Source of the DNA: Labia minor | Taxonomy: Eukaryota > Arthropoda > Insecta > Dermaptera > Spongiphoridae | Length of the DNA stretch: 64,000 bases | Assembly (NCBI GenBank): GCA_963082975.1 | Contig: OY720350.1 | Coordinates: 40,293,851 to 40,357,850, forward strand | Direction of reading: 5' to 3' | Part shown: positions 1-10,888 of the stretch, piece after piece | How the letters are laid out: every line of letters starts with the position of its first letter | How positions within the stretch are numbered: the stretch's first letter is position 1 | The notes under the pieces: generated by a model | Seen by the model: only the letters and a program-made list of their open reading frames with translations | The model's database searches: none | What the model was told of the DNA's origin: nothing | Translations under genes and position numbers: made by a program

Positions 1-727
1 TATAATTACTTATTTATATCGTTATTTGAAGTATTGTATAGAAAAAAAAACAGGTTGTATTGTTTAATTTGTAAAATTAATTAATCGATAATTATTTCTA
101 AAGAAAATAATAGAAATTACCTAAACTCTAAGCATAAAATACTTGGATAAGTAACGATGGAAGATACATGTGGCTTGAATGGGTGAAGAATTCCTAGAGA
201 GAAGTTTAGGAAATCATTTGCAAAACAACCTATAAGCAAACCAATGAAACAGTGCACACTGTACAGACATTATAAAATATGAGCTGTGGCCAGGCACAGA
301 ACCCACCGACGATTTGAAATAAATAAATTTCCAAACAATATTATATATATAAACCATATAAAAAAATAAAAATAAAATATTTTTAAAATTTGAATTAAAA
401 TGACTAAATTATATTATCTTAGTTTTTACTTTTAGTTTAATTTATCAATTATTTATCGATGCTATATTTTAAGTGAAATTGTTTCTGACAATGAATATAA
501 AATTAATACTTTGTAAACTACCACTTCCTCTTCACGTCATTCTATGGTTCAGACCAAGACGTCTCAAATATAAGACTACGAAAACGAAGAATATGTCAAT
601 CTAGAGATAATAAATACTTAATTTTCTCTTTCTTCTTTAATTAATCGGTAAATACAAGTATACTAAACTTTCGTTTATGGTATATGAAATTATAGGAACT
701 AATATTATTAATATTCACACATTATTA
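1..727. other. AT-rich stretch with relic repeat scraps
   Basis: No gene is visible. Positions 278-335 are a decayed copy of the family A right end: the CTGTGGCCAGG hairpin core is followed by a CCGACG motif and a TTGAAATAAAT block. Positions 395-505 resemble the interior of Helitron H2 at 14475-14600, sharing an ATTAAAATGACTAAATTATA block and a later ATTTTAAGTGAAA block. The rest is low-complexity A/T. Confidence 0.4.
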
Positions 728-842
728 CTATCTCGCCGGAGATAGTATTGCGATCACGAAAATTTTCGATGTTGAGATTTTGATGTTTTTATACGTTTTG
801 AAGGTTCCTGAATCATTTTCACTAAGGTTGAGAAAAATGTCT

Positions 843-856
843 CTCTCTGTGTGTGT

Positions 857-890
<34 letters not shown>
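843..890. repeat. (GT)n microsatellite inside B1
   Basis: An uninterrupted GT run with ATGT variants sits at the position where all B copies carry a microsatellite. It is part of the element's variable core. Confidence 0.9.
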
Positions 891-1256
891 ATAACCAAGA
901 TTACGGAAAAACGGTTTGAGCTAGAATGATGAAATTTGGTACATGAGCATTATTCAAAATTCATAGTTTTCTATCAACTTTTGAGAAATGTAGCTCAACC
1001 GGAAGAGGGTCATTACTTACAACGTTTTGATTTTTTTTTCCTCTAAAATGACCGTGAAAATAAAGATATATGTTTGATAGTTTTTCACATGATTAAAAAT
1101 TGTATAAAACTGCTATATATAGAATTTCAGCTTGATTGAATCGTTGAAAGTACCAGAATTAATTTTTTAACACTGCAAATCTCAAACGCCAACACGTGAC
1201 GTGGTGCTATCAACAAAGAGTCAAAGACGCGCTGATTTAATAAAAATTATTTATTA

Positions 1257-1378
1257 ATTTTAATTTATAATTTATAATTAATTAAATTTAATTTATAATT
1301 TATAATTAATTAAATTTAATTTATAATTTATAATTAATTAAATTTAATTTATAATTTATAATTAATTAAATTTAATTT
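1257..1378. repeat. 28-bp tandem repeat, four copies, in B1
   Basis: The unit begins AATTTATAATTTATAATTAA and ends TTAAATTT. Four near-identical units follow each other. Other B copies have one or two units here, so this array expanded within B1. Confidence 0.85.
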
Positions 1379-1442
1379 AAATTAATATATGTTATATAAT
1401 CCAATTCAAATTTGCGATATAGTCAAGTGGAGACACTCCAGA

Positions 1443-2186
1443 TTTTTTTTAATTTAATAAAATTTCTAAGAACTATCATTTTCAAATCTAAAAGATTATA
1501 AAAATTTGAGTATATTTTCAATGTTTTATAAAAAACTAAAATTAAATTTAAAAAAATAATCTTTTTATAAAGTTAATTTAAATTTAAACCTTTATTTCCA
1601 AATTGATTAATTTATTTGTTTTATGCGTATTTTAAAATACTTTTTAAAATAAAAATATATTAAACATTTTTTGTTTAATAAAACCAAAATAATTCTTTTA
1701 ATTTAATAAAACAAAAACAAAAACAAAAAAAACAATAATAATAATTTGTTTCGGTGTGTGGTGTTTAGTCGTAAAAACCTTTGGAGAATGTCATAGCTAT
1801 CCTTTGCTAAATGACATGATTGCGTTCAATGAGGTGAACCGGGTGGGTAACTGTACCCCTACACAAAAGGATAGCTTGCTAGCCTCTGAGTTAGAGATAG
1901 AGATAGAGAGATCATGTGTCAAGTCAAGTCGAAATGAACAAAGTTTAAATGTTGAACTTTCTTTTCTAGTGCTTGTAATGAAGCAATGCTATATATTGTA
2001 TATAAAGAGAGTGAAAGGGAATGAGAGAGAAAGAAATAAAAAAACAAAAAGCGGCAACATTTGTGACAATTCAAAAAGAGTAGGAAAAATAAATGACAGA
2101 TATATTTGATATAAAATAATAGACAAGATTGTCAAAAGATATTGTGTTTTAATTTTAAATATATGTGTATATATAATATTATAAAC
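1443..2186. other. AT-rich intergenic DNA
   Basis: Poly-A/T tracts are followed at 1740-1930 by a more balanced stretch. A 117-codon open frame (1756-2109) has no recognisable domain and a composition like its surroundings, so I do not call it a gene. Confidence 0.5.
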
Positions 2187-2579
2187 CAGTGTTTCTCAAC
2201 CATTTTGGACCAAACGCCCCCTTTGTAAGACCCGCTCTTTAATTCGCCCCCCTATAAATTTTTACAGATAAAAATTGCATGATAATCCCTAATATAAGGT
2301 AGGTACACTAGGTGATACTTAGAGCCATATTGAAAAATTCAGTTTCAGAAACTGATTGCAAAATCATCTGAACTTTTTTTTTTTTTTTTTTTTTTTGAAC
2401 CATATTGAAAAAAATTGAAAAAATAAGGAAATGTTTAAAAAGCCATTTTTATTGTTGAAAATGATTTCGCCCCCCAAAAATAACTTATCGCCCCCCAAAA
2501 TCGTATAGTCAAATAATCGCCCCCTTTAAGATGTCGATCGCCCCCCAGGGGGCGATATCGCCCAGGTTGAGAATCACTG
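2187..2579. mobile_element. hAT-type MITE with perfect 8-bp TSD
   Basis: The terminal inverted repeats are CAGTGTTTCTCAACC on the left and GGTTGAGAATCACTG on the right. The flanks TTATAAAC (2179-2186 and 2580-2587) are a perfect 8-bp target duplication, which is diagnostic of hAT. The ends resemble the CAGTGGTTCTCAACC class of hAT MITEs. The interior has repeated CGCCCCCC motifs and a T-run of about 22, and no coding. Confidence 0.88.
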
Positions 2580-2757
2580 TTATAAACCATTATAAAATTA
2601 TTATTTTGACCTAGGCAAATAATTTTTTTTTCTTGTAAATATTGTAAATTTTAATAAAATATTGTAATTAAAGATCTTAATATTATCATTGTAATAATAG
2701 GGAAAAAACTTTAACCATAGGTAAAAAATATATTTTTAAAATTTATTTCTTAATTTT

Positions 2758-3075
2758 ATATAAATTAATTAAAAAAACTTTTTAATTGAACAGCTTTTTA
2801 ATCAAAAATGCCCTAATAAATAGAAAATAAAATATTAATTAAACCTTGAATATTATTCTTTACATATTATGCCCAACATAAAATCGTGGGCGCATATGAA
2901 CATAACTAATAGGTAAAGAATTTAATATTATTATATACGCCAAACGCTTTTTTGTTGGGAATATGTAAAGGATAATATTCAAGGTTTAATTAATATATTA
3001 TTTTCTTTTTTTTATAGTGCATTTTTTATTAAAAAGCGTGTATATTAGAAAGTATTTTTATTAATTTGATTTATT
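2758..3075. repeat. Foldback repeat with arms of about 120 bp
   Basis: Positions 2758-2884 are an imperfect inverted copy of 2947-3075. The clearest shared block is AATTAAACCTTGAATATTAT, which reads as its reverse complement in the right arm. The central spacer is about 60 bp. It is a foldback or MITE-like structure of unknown superfamily; no target duplication was identified. Confidence 0.65.
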
Positions 3076-4125
3076 TTAATGTTTTGGATTTATTTAAAAA
3101 TATTTTATTGTTGTTTGCCAGATGTAAAACATTGCACTATTTAAATCTGATATTCTCATATATAAATTAGATTCTTCGCTAAGTTTCTAGGTCTTTTCTA
3201 GATGACATTGATTATGCAAGTGGCTTATTAAGCGATCGGGGTACTGCCGAGTACTGAGTTCTTTTCGGAATCACAGAACAATACAAGCATATTGTATAAA
3301 AAATGTATAGTAAATATAAAATATAAAAAATTGTAAATATAAATATAAATATAACATTGTATTAACATCATTCATTTAAGTTCACAAATTTTAAAAATAC
3401 GAAATCGCTCAACTAGAAATGGGTTAAACTCCAATTACAAATTTTTATTTTTTTGTCTACATTTTTTTAATTATTTATTATACGCTTTTTTTGGTATCTT
3501 AACTAACCCAAAATAAAGAAAAGAAAGATAACGAGAGAGAAATAAAATAAAAAACAAAATGATTTGTCAATTAAATTCACAAATTTTAAAAAAACCGAAT
3601 TTTTGAAAAATTCAAACTTTTTCTTTTGGATTTTTGAAGTAGGATCGACTTTCAATATACGGTTAAAGTCCAATTACAAATTATGAACATTATAGACAGA
3701 CAGAAAAATCAAGTTAATAAAAAGTTTATAAAAATAGAATCACTGTTAGTTAATATCCTGTTTACAAAAAAAAATATAAAATAAAATAAAAATTAATTGC
3801 AATTTTTAAAAATGAATAAAAAATTTAATTAATGGAGAAAATAATAAAATGAATAGAATAAAAATAATAATAATAATAAATAAATATAAAAATAAAATAA
3901 ATAATAATAAACACTAATTGAAGCATTTTAATTTGTTATGTAATTTAAGATTAAACTAATAAATATTCAAATTTATAAGAATAATTTTTAATTAATAGAC
4001 TTGATAAAATTATCAAGATTATTGACATATTTATTTTATGCGCATTTTAGTTTTACTCCATTATCAGAAGATCTACTAGTTAAGAAAAGAGCAAAGCGTC
4101 TGATGATGGTCTATAGGTCTATACG
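3076..4125. other. AT-rich intergenic DNA, no feature recognised
   Basis: Mostly A/T tracts. A slightly balanced patch near 3225-3290 (AGCGATCGGGGTACTGCCGA) matches nothing I recognise. Confidence 0.5.
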
Positions 4126-5088
4126 CAGGGTGACCATATTTCGAAAACACCAAACCGGGACAAACGGTACTTAACCTTTATTTTTTTTTTTTAAGAACCA
4201 AATTGAAAAAAATTTTGAAATTACGAAATGTCCTATATATTTAAAAAATCGGGATTGTCCTCCCCTAGACTTTCCCGCATATAAATAGGTATAAAGAGTT
4301 GTGAATGAATATTTAGAATGTGTAAACTTGGTATTGATAAAGAGCCAGTTCGTGTTAGTTTATTGGTGTCAAATTTGATATTTGGTAACATTTATATATA
4401 TATATAGAATAAAGTGCTACTTCCGGTTAATTGATATTTTAAATGTAAAAAAATAAACAAACTAATTAATTTAAATTATAAAGTAAAATGGTTTAACACT
4501 ATTATATATATTTATAATTTACACCTAACGCTACTTATGGTAAAATGTCACTTCCGGTAGTCAGATCATGATGAAATTTGGTATCTGAATTTTTTTCATA
4601 TTTTTAAATCTATATACAAAATAGGAAGCAAATATCTCGAAGCAAACTCGTACTTTACTTGAAAGGTAAACGCAACCAGTGTAGGTAAAGTACCACTTCC
4701 GGTTAACCGATTTTGACGAAATTTTGATAGAAATCTACAAACTGTGAATAATATCGGTGTACCAAATTTCGAAGTCCTAGCTTGATTAGTTTCTGAGTAA
4801 ATTCGCTCACTGACAAACATTACATACATCCATACATCCATACATACACACACACACAGACATAATTCGAAAAATGGTATTTTCCGACTCAGGAAGGTCT
4901 AAAACGTCAAGATCTATCGAAATCTCGAAGTCGAAATTTTTGACAATTCCAATACTTCCCTTATACGAAGTATGCTGGAAAGTAAAAAGGGGACAATAGG
5001 CTGCCCCGAAGACATTTTTCGGGACGCCGGGACAGAGCACCTAAAAACGGGACAATCCCGGAAAAACGAGACTATCTATACGGTATAC
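4126..5088. mobile_element. MITE with CAGGGTGACCATAT end, split by C1
   Basis: The left end is CAGGGTGACCATATTTCG. The right end at about 5070-5088 is a decayed inverted version (ATACGGTATACCT). Inside lie inverted CCGGGACA and GGGACAATCCCGG motifs. Element C1 (4250-4983) interrupts it. The superfamily is uncertain; hAT is possible from the CAGGG start, but no clear duplication is visible. Confidence 0.5.
4250..4983 (-). mobile_element. C1: family C Helentron-like (HINE) element
   Basis: Read on the minus strand it starts ACTTTCCAGCAT after a T-run and ends ATGCGGGAAAGT, a 12-bp subterminal inverted repeat with one mismatch. Outside the right copy is a hairpin (GGGATTGTCCTCCC), then T-rich DNA. 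A GT/GTAT/GGAT microsatellite lies at about 4822-4860. The core contains three ACCGGAAGT-like motifs and GAAATTTGGTA blocks. Open frames here simply translate the repeat. Confidence 0.7.
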
Positions 5089-6542
5089 CTTAGGCCGAAA
5101 TAATGACAAATTAAATACTATATAAACTTGAAATTGCATCGAGTTGTTTAATTAAAAATTATTCTGATTAAATTCTATACTTTTAATAGAATATATTAAA
5201 GAGTTGTGTGTTTTGTTATATAAATAAAATAAAAACTCAAATGCGCATAAAGTATATATAATCAACTTTAAAAATCATTGTGTCTCTTCTTATAATTTTC
5301 ATAGTTTTAACTTTATTATTAATTTACATAACGTAAAAATAATTGTTTAATAATCGTTTTGTTTCTGATTACAAGAAATATAATAATAATTAGAATATAA
5401 ATAGAGTGAGTAAATTCACTAACCTATCATTACTTTCTTTCCTAAATAACTACATATAATATTGTAATTATCTCCAATGAAATAACTATCATTTAAAAAG
5501 TATTTAGAGTGTAATTTTCTCTCTGTATTTCAATCCAAGCAGAAAATTAAAAGTGAAATTGAAATTAAAGCAAAAAAAAAAAAAGAATATTTCATGGCAT
5601 TACGCCCTTTTACTCTGTACGTTATGCTTTGTTCTGTTTTTTTTTAAATGTTTTGTATGGTATATATATATAAAAAAAAGAGCTATTTGATAAAAGTTTC
5701 GGGGATAAAAGAAGAAATTGAGAATCGATTATCTTTTTTTAATTACAAAGCACATTTACGATTATTTAAAAAAATGCTTTTGCAATAAATAATTTTTTCA
5801 TTTATTGTGGATTAATATTAGTTTATTATTAATATTGTTTGTTAAAAAAAGTATTAATCGTTTACTATATAAATAATTTACAATATAAGTAAAAATAATA
5901 ATTAAAAAAATAATTATATTTTTTTTTAGTCTGTGTAAATAAAAAAAAAATTGTTTGATGATTAATTCAGCAAGAGAAAAAAAAATCTCGAAACAAAAAA
6001 TCAGATTATTAGACAATTTAGATGAAATGAAATATAAAAAAAAGAAATAATAAATTAACTTGAGCTTTTCACATTTTAATGAATAAATGATTAAAAAAAA
6101 GAGGTTCAATAGTATTATCTCCTCGGTATATTGAATTTAGAAAAAATAATTTAAAAAAAAGTGGGTGGTTACATTATATTCGTATTATGTAACTATAACA
6201 TAAAACATTCTCCTACATAAATATTTAAAAAATAATTCCATTAAAACAAATAAAAAATTGAAAGTTGAGCCATGGGTAATCCTTAAATTCATAAAACTAT
6301 AAATTAATTATTTATATATATATATAAATTGAATTCGAATTAAATAAATAGTTAAGAACTATTTCATAAATTAGTTTCAATATTTTTGAAATAGAGAAAG
6401 AAATATAATAAATTTTTAGCTATACTTGTATTTAAATAAGTAGATGATGATAAAATATTATAAAAAAATAGCTTACTGATAAACTAACAATGTGTGAATT
6501 ATATGCATACTATAAACCTATAAACTCTCTCGCTCTTGACTA
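5089..6542. other. AT-rich intergenic DNA, no feature recognised
   Basis: Very A/T-rich with many mononucleotide tracts. The 103-codon minus frame at 5798-6109 is almost all F, I, K, L, N and Y, as expected from random A/T sequence. Confidence 0.5.
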
Positions 6543-6547
6543 TTGTC

Positions 6548-6660
6548 TATCAAAAATTTCGACTTCGAGATTTCGATAGATCTTGACGTTTTAGACCTCC
6601 CTGAGTCGGAAAATACCATTTTTCGAATTATGTCTGTGTGTGTGTGTATGTATGGATGTA
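6548..6660 (+). mobile_element. C3: family C left-end fragment
   Basis: This matches the 5' part of family C, from the CTTCGAGATTTCGATAGATC block through TGTCTGTGTGTG and ATGTATGGATGTA. Both outer ends are missing. It stops where LINE-like sequence begins. Confidence 0.7.
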
Positions 6661-6691
6661 ATTTTGACCTCATCAATGGATTTTCACCTAT

Positions 6692-6815
6692 GGGTGGACA
6701 ATGTAGGAAGGGACGTGAGAGAAAGGGAACATGGTAAGAGTTAGATGGTTATAGCTCCGTATGGAGACCCTTGGAGAAATGTGGTTGTTGCGGCCAAGAA
6801 CTTTCGAGTAATAAT
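6692..6815 (+). pseudogene. Non-LTR retrotransposon 3' coding tail, relic
   Basis: The translated sequence contains WVDNVGRDVRE, then after a stop ...WRNVVVAAKNFRV. It aligns closely with the tail of the reverse-transcriptase relic at 52400-52522. It therefore comes from the same LINE family, is heavily 5'-truncated, and has an internal stop. It joins directly to an H2 Helitron 3' end downstream. Confidence 0.65.
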
Positions 6816-6879
6816 ATATAATTAATTTATTTATTAAATTAAAATATATTTTAAATAAAAACAAAAAAAAAACAAATGA

Positions 6880-7021
6880 ATGTTTTAGGTAATATACTGA
6901 TTGAAACAAAATGGATTAAAATTCTTTACATATAAACTTTCAACGAAATACTATGTATTCCTTCGGGGGTACAGGGAGCAGAGCCCCCGTGAAGAACGAT
7001 AAAGGCGGTCTGAGCAGCTAG
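6880..7021 (+). mobile_element. H2 Helitron 3' end, truncated
   Basis: It matches the reverse complement of 59171-59300, including ACTATGTAT, GGGGGTA and the GAGCCCCCGT block. It ends GAGCAGCTAG followed by T, a typical Helitron CTAG|T end. The 5' part is absent. Confidence 0.7.
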
Positions 7022-7039
7022 TTATAAATAAAATTAAAT

Positions 7040-7905
7040 AAGTTGACCTGTGGCCAGGTCCGAACCGAGCGACGGTTTGAAGTAAATTAATTTCCAGCTA
7101 CAGAAACAATTTCAAATAATTTTAATATATCTATTAATGTAATAAAAAACAGATATGAATATAACATAAATATTTTTAATTTATTTTATTTATAACATAT
7201 AAGTAAGACCAGGCTGAATGGCTAGATGACGTCATATAATTTTAAATTAAGAAAAAACTAATAAAGATGATTTTTCTCGAGGATAAAACCAATACAAAAT
7301 GCATGATTTGTGGTGATTTATAAAAAAATCTCCTAATGTGAAATTTGGTGTGGAAATAACCCTTCCCTTCCTATCGTCGATCGCTAATACTACCACTTCC
7401 GGTTTCCGGATTTGCACCAAAAGTTAATCAATTCATCCTACTGATGCATTAAGTAAATATACCAAATTTCATCAAAATCCGTTTAGCTGTTCAGGCTGTA
7501 CACATCTATACGGACGGACGGACAGACATCATGCTAAAAATACTTTTTTCTGTTAAGAAAATGCATGATATGTAAAAATCTCCACATGTGAAATTTGGTG
7601 TGAAAATAACCCTTCCCTTCCTATCGTCGATCGCTAATACTACCACTTCCGGTTTCCGGAATTGCACCAAAAGTTGATCAATTCATCATACTGATGCATT
7701 AAGTAAATATACAAAATTTCATCAAAATCCGTTGAGCCGTTCAGGCTGTACACATCTATACGGACGGACGGACGGACATACATCATGCTAAAAATACTTT
7801 TTTCCTGTTAAGAAAATGCATGATTCGTGGAGATATGTAAAAACCTCCACATGTGAAATTTGGTGTGAAAACAATACCTCCCTTACTATCGTCGGTCGGT
7901 AAAAA
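7040..7905 (-). mobile_element. A1: family A Helentron-like element with duplicated core
   Basis: On the minus strand it begins ACCGACCGACGATAG after T5. It ends with CGTCGCTCGGT (inverted repeat, one change) and the GACCTGGCCACAGGTC hairpin. The core is duplicated in tandem (about 7300-7560 and 7560-7810), so it has two GTCY microsatellites (about 7511-7530 and 7761-7785). Each half carries a CACTTCCGGT motif. Central GTCY arrays are known in Drosophila DINE-1/mini-me elements. Confidence 0.75.
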
Positions 7906-8902
7906 CTAGAGAGCAGTGAATCAACATCCAGCAATGGAGAATAAGGTTCAAGACGAACCAAGAACAAAATATTTTCTAATTACTAATAAATTAATAATTA
8001 TTCTGGGATCTAAAAAATGTTTATGTAAAACCGTCAAATCCAGGAATATCAAAATTTTGAAGATACTGGTCTCAATATTAATAATAATAGTAAAAATAAC
8101 AGTATAACTTTTCCTAACTTTATTCTTAAAATAAAATTTATTATATCTATAAATTTTTTAATCTAGTTTAAGGTAAGGCCAATAAAGACATTTGTTCCAT
8201 TTTTGTGGACAACATAAAAATATAAAATATATTTTATTTAAAAATAGAGAAATAAAATTATTTTTTTTTTCAATTTTTAGGTGAATTTGTTAAAACAAGC
8301 AAAAAAGTTATTGTATTTTAATCAAATGATTGTACCAGTAATCATTCATTACTCGAGAACGAATTCTACAGAAATTAATTTCATTCCTAAAATAAAATTA
8401 AAATAGCATCATTTAATACTTATATATAATACCCATTGAATATAAATAGAAATTAATGAAAAATCATAAATGATTTAATATTATTTTATATAATATCTAA
8501 AGAAATAAATTGAAAGCAACATTTAACTGTTAAATTCAATGGTTCTCTGATTTAAATTCTTTAGAATTGTCAATTCAAAAGGACATAATATCGAGTATAG
8601 CAATAAAATGGTAGAATATATAAATGAAAAAGCCGAGTGAATTTTCTAGAATTTCTTTGACTAGTTAATTTGTTAAATTGAAGCTATGGTTGTTGGTTTA
8701 TTTAAAAAAAAATCTTTTAAGTTAGATTTGTTTTAGAATAAATAATTAGTTTATATTTTTTTTTTAATTACAAAAAAAATTATAGAAAAAACAATAGATT
8801 TGGATGAGAATCATTGTTTTCAAGATCAAAGCATTGGTTATTATTGTGATTATAATTTTTAGTGAAAAATTTATAAAAAATAAATCTGAAATAAAAAAAA
8901 AA
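7906..8902. other. AT-rich intergenic DNA, no feature recognised
   Basis: A/T-rich with scattered poly-A and poly-T tracts. No repeat family, RNA gene or credible open frame is recognisable. Confidence 0.5.
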
Positions 8903-9532
8903 TAAGTTGACCTGTGGCCAGGTCCGAACCGACCGACGGTTTGAAGTAAATTAATTTCCAGCTACAGAAACAATTTCAAATAATTTTAATATATCTATTA
9001 ATGTAATAACAAACATATAGGCATATAACATAAATATTTTTAATTTTATTTTATTTATAATATATATGTAAGACCAGGCTGTGACGTCATGAATGGCTGG
9101 ATGACGTCATATAATTTTAAATCAAGAAAAAACTAATAAATATGATTTTCCCGAGGATAAAACCAATACAAAGTGCATGATTCGTGGTGATATATAAAAA
9201 AATCTCCTCATGTGAAATTTGGTGTGAAAATAACCCTTCCCTTCCTATCGTCGATCGCTAATACTACCACTTCCGGTTCACGGATTTGCACCCAAAGTTG
9301 ATCAATTCATCCCACTGATACATTAAGTAAATATACCAAATTTCATCAAAATCGGTTGAGCCGTTCAGGCTGTACACATCTATACGGACGGACAGACGGA
9401 CGGACAGACATCATGCTAAAAATACTTTTTTCTGTTTAGAAAATGCATGATTCGTGGAGATATGTAAAAATCTCCACATGTGAAATTTGGTGTGAAAACA
9501 ATACCTCCCTTACTATCGTCGGTCGGTAAAAA
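8903..9532 (-). mobile_element. A2: complete family A Helentron-like element
   Basis: Both ends are present: the ACCGACCGACGATAG left end, CCGTCGGTCGGT near the right, and the GACCTGGCCACAGGTC hairpin. The GTCY array is at about 9384-9411. Two TGACGTCA-like palindromes lie at about 9082 and 9102. It sits within A-tracts on the plus strand, consistent with T-run targeting. Confidence 0.78.
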
Positions 9533-9763
9533 TACTATATTTAATATAATTGGTATAGTTTAGCTCCAGCTGATGTCTACTACTTCAAAAGCCTATCTAT
9601 ATCCATCATCCCTCAATAAAAATAAATAAATTCACCTATAAATTTTTAAGTTATAATTATTGAAAAAAATTATGAAAAAACAGATTTATAATTATCATTT
9701 TATAGAAAATTAAATTTAAATTTAAAATTGAATTTAATTTTAACTTAATAGTACTTAATAAAA

Positions 9764-10888
9764 TCTATATATATAAAAGGGAATGTCTGTCAGTCTTTCT
9801 GTCTCGCCTAAACTCAAAAGCTACCCGTCCGATTGCGATGAAACTTTCAGGGATTGTTGTGGGCATACCAAGGAAGGTTTTAGTATAGTTAAATCCAAAA
9901 TTAATTTATCCAAAATTAATTTAATTAGTAATATTTTGGTAAAAGTCTATTTATGGTTACCATGGTTACATTGAAAAATTTACAATAAATAAATAAAAAT
10001 AATTGGAAATCTTTTCAACTTATTTTGATAAATTTTATTATATTTTTAATTTTTTTTAAACTGTCAAAAATAACATACCTATAATAACACATAATAATAA
10101 AAATAAAAATATAAATCACAATGTAAGTAAAATATTGAATCGTTTTATTTATATTGTTTCAATTATTGTTTGAATATTTATTAAATTTATATATAGATTT
10201 ATTTACATTTTTAAATGTATATTTAATAAATTTATTTGTTGATTCTTAATAATAATAATTCCAATTACTTTCTTAAATTTTTTTTTTATTTAAAATCATA
10301 TTCAGCATTGAAATTGCCATTAAATATGCAGGTAATTGGAACTCCAACATGTAATATTAGCAAATATTCTGGGATGGGATAAATACTAAGATCATGTCAT
10401 GTCCTATCAAATATTTTGAATTTTATTTTGAATCATACAATGGTAATGAAATAATGTAAGTAGGCTTGTGAGTCAAACAATAAGAATCTCTATATAATAA
10501 GAGAATATACCTTCTTATTCTACAAACTGTTAATTAAAATGTAATAACTATTAACAATTAATAAAGTAGAAATAATTTTCCAACAAATAAAAATGTAAGA
10601 ATTATTAACAAAAAAAAATAAAAAATAAAATTTCAATTATATTCATTTAATAAATTATTATTATTATTATTTTCACGTATTAAACGGTATATTATTATTA
10701 TTATTATTTGTAATAATTCCAATAAAAATAAATAAAAATAAAAAACAAATAAAATTTCAATTAAAACTAAAATTTCAATTATATTCATTTAATGCATTAT
10801 TATTATTATTATTAAGTGTTCAGTTATCACATACGTATATATGTATACAGACACCCATGCAAATGCGAAGCTTTGCTGGGTTTGCTAG
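9764..10888 (+). mobile_element. H1: complete non-autonomous Helitron
   Basis: It begins TCTATATATATAAAAG directly after A (9763) and ends CTAG (10885-10888) directly before T (10889), which is the canonical A|T target. About 7 bp before the end is a hairpin (ACCCA...TGGGT with inner GCAAA/TTTGC, 10854-10880). A GTCTGTC motif and a CCCGTCCGATTGCGATGAAA block lie near the left end. It is 1125 bp with no Rep/helicase coding. A second, truncated copy is at 62366-62939. Confidence 0.88.

Larger units (their letters stand above)
728..1442 (+). mobile_element. B1: complete family B Helentron-like (HINE) element
   Basis: The left end reads ACTATCTCGC and contains a small palindrome (CTATCTC...GAGATAG). 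The right end reads GCGATATAGT, an inverted copy with one change, then a TGGAG-ACA-CTCCA hairpin and a T-run. A GT microsatellite lies at about 843-890. A 28-bp A/T unit is repeated four times at about 1257-1378. Subterminal inverted repeats, a 3' hairpin outside them, and insertion next to T are known features of non-autonomous Helentrons. It encodes no protein. This is one of the most complete B copies in the window. Confidence 0.7.

Noticed and set aside
1756-2109. 117-codon open frame
   Set aside because: No recognisable domain, lysine/asparagine-rich end, and no splice or promoter context. Length is compatible with chance.
4807-5040. Recurrent peptide FEISIDLDVLDLPESENTIF
   Set aside because: It is a translation of family C left-end DNA, seen in C1 and C3. 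The frame crosses the microsatellite and the element border.
9764-10888. Helitron H1 as an autonomous element
   Set aside because: At 1125 bp it has no Rep/helicase frame. Only ends and a non-coding interior are visible.
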